Shown here piece after piece: positions 44,920 to 51,587 of a stretch of 64,000 nucleotides of DNA. The position numbers were made by a program, and so were the translations under genes. Numbering within the stretch: position 1 is the first letter of the stretch; each line of letters opens with the position of its first letter. Source of the stretch: Methylorubrum sp. B1-46 (GTDB lineage Bacteria > Pseudomonadota > Alphaproteobacteria > Rhizobiales > Beijerinckiaceae); the NCBI RefSeq assembly GCF_021117295.1, contig NZ_CP088247.1, forward strand, positions 1,451,501 to 1,515,500, given 5' to 3'. A model generated the notes under the pieces. It searched no databases. It was given only the letters and a program-made list of their open reading frames with translations, and had not been told where the DNA came from.

Positions 44920-46008
44920 GTGAGTGCCATCGAAGCCCCCGCGCCGGGACGCGGCCCCTCCCCGCTCGGCATGGCCGGGCGCACAGCCCTGCGCGAAGGC
45001 TTCGACACCACGGCGCATTGGCTCGGCCTCGGCGAGATCCGGACCGACCGCGAGGACGCGCCCCTGACGATCCGGCTCGGCGCCCCCGGCGCGACCGACG
45101 TGGCGGTGATCGACCGGCGCGAGGCGGAGCCCCGCACGCACCGGCTCGATCCGGGGGCCGAGGATTTTTCCGCGCGCCTGAGCGCGATCCGGGGGGCTCA
45201 GACAGGGGTCGGCGCCAAGGTCCTGCTCGATCCCGCCCTTTGCTTCATCCGCTCGGTCAGCCTGCCGAGCGCCGCCCTGCCGCGGATGCGCGCGGTGCTG
45301 GCGCAGGAACTGGAGGCGGCCACGCCCTTCAAGCCGGAGAGCGTGCACAGCGATTGGTATGTCGAGAGCGAGGACGTGCCGGGCCGGATGCTTCGTGTCC
45401 GGCACGTCGTGGTCAAGAGAGGGCGGCTCGATCCGCTCCTCGCCGCTCTTGCCGAGGCCGGCATCGCCGCCGGCCCGGTCACGGTCGGGGCCGACGAGGC
45501 GCGCACCCTGCCGATCGATCTCCTGAGCGGGGGGCACCGTTCCCTCCGGGCCCTCGTCGGACCGGGCCGAGGCAACCTCGCGCTTCTGACGGGCGCGGCC
45601 CTGCTCCTCGTCGCCGCCTTCATCGGCTTTCGCGCCCATCAGGACGCGACGCTCAGCGCCCTCGACACGGCTTTTGCCGCCGCGCGCCGGGCCGCCGGAC
45701 CGCCGGTACCGCCGACGGTTCAGGCCGGCACCGCTGCGATCCTGGCCCGCCGCGCGCCGCCGCTCGGCCGAACCTGGGATGCGCTCGCCGCGGCGCTGCC
45801 GGATTCCGCCTCGGCCACCGATCTGCGCCTCGATTCCGACGGCGCGCAACTGACGCTCTCCGTCACGGACGAGGCGGCGGCGCTCGCCGCTCTCGCTCGC
45901 GTGCCGGGGTTCGGCGCTCCGTTCCTCCAGGAATCCTCGTTGGGCCTGGAGGGGCGGCGCCGGCTCGTCGTGCTTCTGCCGCGCATCGATCGTGGGGCGC
46001 AGCGGTGA
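44920..46008 (+). CDS. gspL: Type II secretion protein GspL (short, PilM/PilN-like)
   Basis: 362 aa from GTG 44920. The cytoplasmic part (about 1-220) resembles the actin-like fold of GspL in reduced form (LLDPALCFIRSVSLPSAALPRMRAVLAQELEAATPF). A single transmembrane helix (about 224-244) is followed by a PilN/ferredoxin-like periplasmic domain. GspL recruits GspE to the membrane. Identification rests on topology, weak motif similarity and its place directly before gspM and opposite gspE. Its stop overlaps the next start (GTGA). Confidence 0.8.
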   Translation: MSAIEAPAPGRGPSPLGMAGRTALREGFDTTAHWLGLGEIRTDREDAPLTIRLGAPGATDVAVIDRREAEPRTHRLDPGAEDFSARLSAIRGAQTGVGAKVLLDPALCFIRSVSLPSAALPRMRAVLAQELEAATPFKPESVHSDWYVESEDVPGRMLRVRHVVVKRGRLDPLLAALAEAGIAAGPVTVGADEARTLPIDLLSGGHRSLRALVGPGRGNLALLTGAALLLVAAFIGFRAHQDATLSALDTAFAAARRAAGPPVPPTVQAGTAAILARRAPPLGRTWDALAAALPDSASATDLRLDSDGAQLTLSVTDEAAALAALARVPGFGAPFLQESSLGLEGRRRLVVLLPRIDRGAQR

Positions 46009-46535
46009 GGTTGCCGCCGCTTCCTCCGGCCCTGCGGGCGCCGCTTCTCGGCCTTGCCGCGCTCGGCCTCGTCGGCGTTCTTGCAGCGGGCCCCGTCTCG
46101 GGGGCGATCGAGGCGCAGCAGCAGATCGCCGCTTCCCGCGAGCGGCTCGCGCGGGCGCAGGCGGCGGCGCTCCGGCCGCCGCAGCGGGCGCCCCTCGTCG
46201 CGGCGGATGCGGACGCGCTGCTCGCTGCCTTTCGCGCCCGGCTCGAAACGCTCGCCGCGGAGCGGGCCGCGGTGATCGATGCGGCCACGGTCGAGCCGGA
46301 CCCGGCCGAGCCGACCCTGCCGCGCCTGCGCGCCGACCTGCGCGGCACCGCCGAGGGGCTGTACGGCCTCCTGCATGCGCTCGAGACCGAGGCGCCGCTC
46401 ATGGCCGTCGAGGAGGCGGATCTGGGCGTCGCGCGGGCCGCCGATGCCGAGATCGGCCGGCCGACGGTGATGCGCGCACGCCTGACCCTGCGCGGACTCC
46501 TGCCGCCGAAGCCGGAAGCGGGAGGGCGGGGGTGA
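46005..46535 (+). CDS. gspM: Type II secretion protein GspM-like
   Basis: 176 aa starting at GTG 46005, which overlaps the gspL stop. One N-terminal transmembrane helix (about 12-32) is followed by an Arg/Ala-rich coiled coil and a ferredoxin-like domain ending TVMRARLTLRGLLPP, the usual layout of GspM (T2SSM family). GspM stabilises GspL. It is hidden beneath a longer unrelated frame. Called from layout and position. Confidence 0.78.
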   Translation: MRLPPLPPALRAPLLGLAALGLVGVLAAGPVSGAIEAQQQIAASRERLARAQAAALRPPQRAPLVAADADALLAAFRARLETLAAERAAVIDAATVEPDPAEPTLPRLRADLRGTAEGLYGLLHALETEAPLMAVEEADLGVARAADAEIGRPTVMRARLTLRGLLPPKPEAGGRG

Positions 46536-47089
46536 TGAAGCCGGTCACAGGGCTTGGCATGAGGACATCGATGAGGCCCTCGATGCGCCCGTCGCTCGAT
46601 TCCTCCCTGCGGACCCTCGCCGCCACCGGCACCGGACCACGCCTCCTGTTCGCCGCGGCGGCGGCCGTGGCTAGCGCCGCCTTCGTCTGGCCGGCCCCCC
46701 TCGATCCGGTCCCGCCCCCGGCAGCCGCGATCGCTGCACCGCCCCGTCCCGGCGAGACCGGTCTGCTACGCCCCCTGTTCGATCCCGGCCGGCGCGACTG
46801 GACCGCGCGCGGCAGCCGCGACGCGGTGCTGGAGGGCGAGCCGCACCGGCCCGTCCTGACCGTGCGGGGCATCCTGCTCGACGGGACGGCGGCACGCGCG
46901 CTGATCGACGACGGCACGCCGGAGCAGACTTGGCTCGCCCCCGGCGAGGGCCGCGGCGGCTGGCGTGTCACGGCGATCACGGCCGACGGCGTGAGCGTCG
47001 ATCAGGGCGGCCATCCCTTCACGGCCGCGTTCATGGGCCGGCCGGCGATCCTGCGCCCGCTGCCGCTCGCCCCGGCCCTGCGGCGCTGA
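46535..47089 (+). CDS. GspC/GspN-like T2SS periplasmic linker
   Basis: 184 aa from ATG 46535 with a GGGAGGG site; a GTG lies one codon upstream. It has an N-terminal membrane anchor (about 35-58), a proline-rich linker, then a homology-region-like domain (RPLFDPGRRDW, PVLTVRGILLDGTAARALIDD, GWRVTAITADGVSVDQGG). This HR fold contacts the GspD secretin in GspC. No PDZ domain follows, so it is a short GspC or a GspN. It ends the gspL-gspM block. Confidence 0.75.
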   Translation: MKPVTGLGMRTSMRPSMRPSLDSSLRTLAATGTGPRLLFAAAAAVASAAFVWPAPLDPVPPPAAAIAAPPRPGETGLLRPLFDPGRRDWTARGSRDAVLEGEPHRPVLTVRGILLDGTAARALIDDGTPEQTWLAPGEGRGGWRVTAITADGVSVDQGGHPFTAAFMGRPAILRPLPLAPALRR

Positions 47090-47116
47090 CGGGCCGAGCG
47101 AAGCCGCCGCGGGAAG

Positions 47117-47147
47117 TATGACTTATTCCTACCGCAAGTGCTATCAT
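47117..47147 (+). promoter_or_regulatory. Candidate sigma-70-like promoter of parDE
   Basis: TGACTT (47119-47124) and TATCAT (47142-47147) are separated by 17 bp, a short distance upstream of the parD GGAGG site. The stretch is AT-rich in an otherwise GC-rich context. ParD would be expected to autoregulate here; no experimental support. Confidence 0.5.
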
Positions 47148-47164
47148 GGTCGGGAGGAGTGACC

Positions 47165-47446
47165 ATGCCGAGGATCGAGAAGAGAACCATCAGCCTACCG
47201 TCCGAGCACACCGCGTTCATCGATGCAAAGGTGGCCTCGGGCGCCTACGCATCGACCAGCGAAGTGATCCGGGCAGGCTTGCGCGCGCTCAAGGAGCGGG
47301 ACGAGGCGGTCGAGCGCTGGCTGAAGGACGAGGTCGCCCCCGTCTTCGACGCGATGGCGGCCGATCCGTCCCGCGGCATTCCGGCCGAGAGCGTGTTTGC
47401 CGATATCAGGGATCGTCATGCCAAGCACCTGCGCGATCCGAAGTGA
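47165..47446 (+). CDS. parD: ParD-family antitoxin
   Basis: 93-aa ribbon-helix-helix antitoxin starting MPRIEKRTISLPSEHTAFID with GGAGG 7 nt upstream of ATG 47165. The segment GAYASTSEVIRAGLRALKERDE is characteristic of ParD. The C-terminal acidic/helical tail should wrap and neutralise ParE. Its stop overlaps the toxin start by GTGA. Confidence 0.93.
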   Translation: MPRIEKRTISLPSEHTAFIDAKVASGAYASTSEVIRAGLRALKERDEAVERWLKDEVAPVFDAMAADPSRGIPAESVFADIRDRHAKHLRDPK

Positions 47447-47760
47447 CGCGGCGGGCGCTCATCATCGCCCCGGAAGCGCGCGATGATCTCAACAGCCTCT
47501 ATGACTGGATCGCGGGCGCGGCCTCATCGGAGGTGGCGCTCGAGTATATCGAGCGGATCGAGCGTCACCTGGGCGGCTTCGACATGGCGGCGGAGCGTGG
47601 CACCAGGCGGGACGACGTTCGGCCAGGGCTGCGAATCGCGGGCTTCGAGCGGCGCGTGACGATCGCCTTCACGGTCGAGCCGAAGCGGGTCACGATCCTG
47701 CGTATCCTGTACGGCGGCAGGGATTGGGAGCGCGATCTGTCGGCCAACGAGGAGGGCTGA
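47443..47760 (+). CDS. parE: ParE-family toxin
   Basis: 105-aa RelE/ParE-fold toxin starting at GTG 47443. Visible features are IIAPEARDDLNSLYDWIAG, ALEYIERIERHL, RPGLRIAGFERRVTIAF and the C-terminal ILRILYGGRDWE. ParE toxins act on DNA gyrase; RelE relatives cleave mRNA, and the sequence fits ParE better. It is translationally coupled to parD. The pair stands between the gspLMN block and gspD, splitting the T2SS island. Confidence 0.92.
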   Translation: MTRRALIIAPEARDDLNSLYDWIAGAASSEVALEYIERIERHLGGFDMAAERGTRRDDVRPGLRIAGFERRVTIAFTVEPKRVTILRILYGGRDWERDLSANEEG

Positions 47761-47888
47761 TGGGCCCGGCGGCTGTGGAGCGGCGGGTTCCCTGTTCGCC
47801 TCGACCTTCGACGGCAAAGTCAGCCTCTCGATCGACGTGGGTGATGACCAGGAGTCTCGTGAGGCGCTCTGAAACGACTCTGCGCTGA

Positions 47889-50273
47889 TCAGTCGATCAT
47901 CCGCCGCAGGATCCCCTCGGTGCCCGGCAGCGAGGCCGCCATCGGCGGCGGGGCCGGCACCGGCCGGATCGGCATCATCGCCTTGAGCTGCTGACGGAAA
48001 TCCTCGGCGATGCGGTCGGCCTCCGCCGTTCCGCGGATCACCCTGGGCCGGATGAACACGATCAATTCCGTGCGCACGCGCTCGTCGATCCGGTTGCGGA
48101 AGGCCGGGCCGAGCACGGGCAGGTCGCCCAGGACCGGGACGATCTCGCTGCGGATCTGGGCCTTCTCCTGGACGAGGCCGCCGATGGCGAGGCTGCGCCC
48201 GTCGTTCACCGCGACGCTCGTCGCCAGCCGCCGCTGCCGGATGGTCGGCGAGTTGATGTCCGAGGTCGTCGTCTTCACCACGTCGCTGACCTCCTGGTTG
48301 ATGTCGAGCACCACGAGGCCGTTCTTGTTCACCCGCGGCGTCACCGAGAGGATGACGCCGGTATCCTTCATCTCGATCTGGTTGAGGATCGGCGCGTTCG
48401 CCGACAGGGCGCTCTGGCCGGTCTGTTGTACGATCGGCACCTGATCGCCGACCTGCAGCTTGGCGGTGCGGTTGTCGAGCACGGTGATGTTGGGCGAGGA
48501 GATGACGTTGACCCGCGTCACGCCCTGCAGCGCGTTGAGCACGACGTTGAAGTCGGCGGCGTTGAGCAGATAGTTGAAGCCCGGCACGCCCCGCGCCGCG
48601 GCCTTGATGAGCGCGTCGGTGCCGGCGATGGACCCGTTGCCGAAGGTGTCCTTCTGGATGTTGTTGAACTGCGAGCGGCCGTTGTTCAGGAACCACTGTA
48701 CACCGAAGCGCAGGTCGTTGTTGAGGGTCACCTCGGCGATCACGGTCTCCAGCAGCACCTGGGTCGGCATCGCATCGAGGCGGCCGAGGATGCGCAGGAT
48801 CTTGTCGTACTGGTTGCGCGTGGCCGAGATGACGAGGCTGTTGTTGGCCTCGTCCGCCACGATGCCGATGGCGTCGCGCCGTCCATAGCCCCCGCCATAA
48901 CCCCCGCCATAGCCGCCCATCGTGCCCGGATCGGCGCCGTAGCCCCCCGCAGATGGTGCCGCGCCGTAGGTCGAGGCGCCGCCTGCGGCACCCGGCGCGA
49001 GGCCGGCTCCGGCCTGCCCGAAGCCGTGACCGGACGAGGCCGAGCCCGCCGCAGATGCCCCCGCTCCGAACCCCGAACCTCCCGAGGGCTGGTTCGAGAA
49101 GGATTGCGCCGAGGCTTGGCTCCCCGAGGCCGCCCCTGCGCCAAGGGTCGACGGGTCGCCGTATCCGGCCGCCCCAATGCCCGTTCCGGACATGTCCGAG
49201 CCGATGCCGCCCCCGAAGCTGCCTGCCCCGAAGCTCCCTGCCCCGAGGCCCGCCCCTCCGAAACCCGCGGTTCCAATGCCGGTGCCGACCGGCATGCCGG
49301 TCTCGGCCGCGACGACGCCCTGGAGCACCTGCGCCAGTTCCTTGGCCGAGCGGTTCTGGATGCGGTAGACGAAGAGCTGTCGCTCCCGCTCGGCGGCGAG
49401 CGATTCCAGTTGCTCCAGCCAGGCGCGGGCACGGTCGAGATAGACCGCGCGCGAGCTGACCACGAGGATCGCGCTGAGCGCCTCGTTGGGCACGAACCGG
49501 ATCATGTCGCCGGTCCCGGCGGCCTCCGCGTTGAAGATCTGCGAGAGGTCGCGGGCGATGGTGCGGGGATTGGCGCTGCGCACGGGCAGCATCGCCGTCG
49601 ACATGCCGCGCATCCAGTCGACGTCGAACACCTCGATGGTCTGGCGCAGGGCCCGGATCTGCCCGGCGTCCCCCGACAGGATCAGCACGTTGCGCGTGCG
49701 ATCGGCCCGCAGCAGCACCTCGCGCGGGGCGACCGAGGCGAGGATGGCCTGCATCTCGGCCGCCGCGATCCAGCGCAGGGGGACGACGACGGCCCCGGCC
49801 TCCGCGCCCGGCCCCTGGACCGGCTGCACCCCCGTGCCGCCGGCCGGCGCGATCAGGGCCGTGCGCCCCCGGCGGCGCAGGACGAGCCCCCGGCTTCCGA
49901 GCGCGGTCTCGAACATCGCCAGCAAGGCGTCGCGGGTGACGGGGCCGCCCGTCTGCAGGGTGAGCGTGCCCGAGGCCCGCTCGTCGAGGGTGTAGCCCCA
50001 GCCGAGGGTATCGGCGAGGACCGCCTTCGCCGCCACCGGCAAGGGGGCCTCGACGAGGTTGAGCGTGACCATGCCGCCGGGGAGCGGGGCGCGGACCGGG
50101 GTCTCGCCGCCCACGAACCGGTCCGTGCCGTGCACGACGATCCCGGCCGATCCCCGCCGCGCGGGCTCGGGCGCCGGAGCGGCCGGATAGGCGCCCCCCA
50201 GCGGTTCGGCGGCGAGCGCCGCGCCAGCGGCGAAGACGAGCGCCGCCCCGACGACATATGCCCCCCACCTCAT
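47889..50273 (-). CDS. gspD: Type II secretion secretin GspD
   Basis: About 794 aa from ATG 50273 (a GTG at 50294 is also in frame), with a signal peptide ending AAGAALA. N-terminal N0-N3 domains are followed by the secretin core with VLLETVIAEVTLNNDLRFGVQWF, VNVISSPNITVLDNRTAKLQVG, TSVAVNDGRSLAIGGLVQ and LPVLGPAFRNR. Inside the N-region, about residues 322-462, a ~140-residue Gly/Ser/Ala-rich low-complexity loop interrupts N3, longer than in most homologues. No S-domain or pilotin gene is evident. It forms the outer membrane channel and is transcribed convergently with parE. Confidence 0.95.
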   Translation of the reverse strand: MRWGAYVVGAALVFAAGAALAAEPLGGAYPAAPAPEPARRGSAGIVVHGTDRFVGGETPVRAPLPGGMVTLNLVEAPLPVAAKAVLADTLGWGYTLDERASGTLTLQTGGPVTRDALLAMFETALGSRGLVLRRRGRTALIAPAGGTGVQPVQGPGAEAGAVVVPLRWIAAAEMQAILASVAPREVLLRADRTRNVLILSGDAGQIRALRQTIEVFDVDWMRGMSTAMLPVRSANPRTIARDLSQIFNAEAAGTGDMIRFVPNEALSAILVVSSRAVYLDRARAWLEQLESLAAERERQLFVYRIQNRSAKELAQVLQGVVAAETGMPVGTGIGTAGFGGAGLGAGSFGAGSFGGGIGSDMSGTGIGAAGYGDPSTLGAGAASGSQASAQSFSNQPSGGSGFGAGASAAGSASSGHGFGQAGAGLAPGAAGGASTYGAAPSAGGYGADPGTMGGYGGGYGGGYGRRDAIGIVADEANNSLVISATRNQYDKILRILGRLDAMPTQVLLETVIAEVTLNNDLRFGVQWFLNNGRSQFNNIQKDTFGNGSIAGTDALIKAAARGVPGFNYLLNAADFNVVLNALQGVTRVNVISSPNITVLDNRTAKLQVGDQVPIVQQTGQSALSANAPILNQIEMKDTGVILSVTPRVNKNGLVVLDINQEVSDVVKTTTSDINSPTIRQRRLATSVAVNDGRSLAIGGLVQEKAQIRSEIVPVLGDLPVLGPAFRNRIDERVRTELIVFIRPRVIRGTAEADRIAEDFRQQLKAMMPIRPVPAPPPMAASLPGTEGILRRMID

Positions 50274-50908
50274 GCCGTCGCCGATCCTTCGCACCCTGGC
50301 TTGTTCGCTGACCGGAACGTTAGGGATTTATGGTTAACGAGTTGTTGAGGGGCGACTTCTCCCATTTCACACGACTGATTAGCACGCCACGCCTTCGCGA
50401 TTTTTCAATACAAACCGAAAACAATGACAGCGACATTAAGCGTATACATTGTCGACCCGTGCCGGTTTTTCTGCCTATTTGAGCAATAGGCAGCCCATAA
50501 GATTCGCCTTTCAAGGTATCATTTGTTGCAAATTCCAAGACTGATCGGCGCTTCGGCTTCCTCGCTACGGCCGGGAGCCGCGCCGCAGCCCGTCCATCCT
50601 GCGAGTTTGTTTCGAATATTCTTCTGTACCACCCTTACGCCCGCCGCCCGCCACTCACTAATGCACAATGTTGCCGTTTCGATTTGGAAACAGAATGAGA
50701 TCCCCGCGGGAACAGATCCTCACAAACCGTTCCAAAAATACTCGGTTTTGATGTTTTGAGGCAGGACCCGATCTTGCAATCCGATCCTTAGACTTCATTC
50801 AGGATATCGGACGAGGTTTCGGCCTTGCAGAACAAGTCTTACCCCTCGTCAACTTTTCCCGACCATCATTTGCAAAGTTCAGCGCGACCGCCTGTCGCCT
50901 CTCGATCA
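50274..50908. other. AT-rich divergent region between gspD and the sco gene
   Basis: About 635 bp of distinctly AT-rich sequence, the largest non-coding stretch of the T2SS island. It must contain the gspD promoter (minus) and the promoter for the sco-oxidase-gspHIJK run (plus). No convincing small gene or structured RNA was recognised. Confidence 0.5.
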
Positions 50909-51559
50909 ATGCTGAAGATGTCGACGAAAATCATTGCAGTGGGTTTCTGTCTTGCCCTGGCCGCCGCTCTGCCCCTGTCCATGCCGGTCGGGGCCGAGCC
51001 GGCTCCGGCGCCGCGCAGCGAACTCGACGCGTTCCTCTGGCCGGGCACCGCGCCGCCCCGGCGGCTGGACCAGCATGGCGACCGATTGCAGCCCGAATCC
51101 CTGCGCGACCGGCTCGTCGTCGTGTCCTTCGTCCACGCGGATTGCACGATCGCCTGCGCCGTGCGCGTTCTCGACCTCGACAAGCTCGCGCAGGCGCTAC
51201 CGGCGCCCCTGCGCGAGCGGGTGACCTTCCTGAGCATCGGCACCGATCCCGCCCGCGACGACCCGGCGCGCCTGCGCGCCTTCGCCGAAGGCTTGGTCGG
51301 CAAGGCGACGCGGCTGCGCTTCCTCGACAGCGACGCCGCCTCGACCGCGGCGCTCGCCGCGGCGCTGCGCTACCCACCCGCCGCCCTGCCCGAACCGCCG
51401 CCGACCATCCTCGTCTTCGATCGGACCGGCCGGATGGCGATGGCCTACGGCAGCGATCCGCTCGACGGGCCGCGCCTGCTGCAGGACCTCACCCTCCTCG
51501 AAACCTTCGAGAACGGAATCGGCCGCCCGGCGCGCGGCGCGGTCCGCGATCCGGCCTGA
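50909..51559 (+). CDS. SCO1/SenC-family copper metallochaperone, divergent
   Basis: 216 aa with an N-terminal signal or anchor (about 7-29). The thioredoxin-like domain has the SCO copper motif CX3C as Cys79-TIA-Cys83 (FVHADCTIACAVR), then FLSIGTDPARDDPARLRAFAE, equivalent to the SCO SVDPERD segment. The distal His ligand of typical SCO proteins is not found. SCO proteins deliver copper to cytochrome oxidase and, in Streptomyces, to the copper radical oxidase GlxA. Here the next gene, 28 bp downstream, encodes a copper radical oxidase, so it is probably its chaperone. Upstream in-frame codons reach TTG 50825; ATG 50909 gives a normal leader. Confidence 0.85.
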   Translation: MLKMSTKIIAVGFCLALAAALPLSMPVGAEPAPAPRSELDAFLWPGTAPPRRLDQHGDRLQPESLRDRLVVVSFVHADCTIACAVRVLDLDKLAQALPAPLRERVTFLSIGTDPARDDPARLRAFAEGLVGKATRLRFLDSDAASTAALAAALRYPPAALPEPPPTILVFDRTGRMAMAYGSDPLDGPRLLQDLTLLETFENGIGRPARGAVRDPA

Positions 51560-51587
51560 TCTTTCAATCCAAAAGGGGGAGTACATC

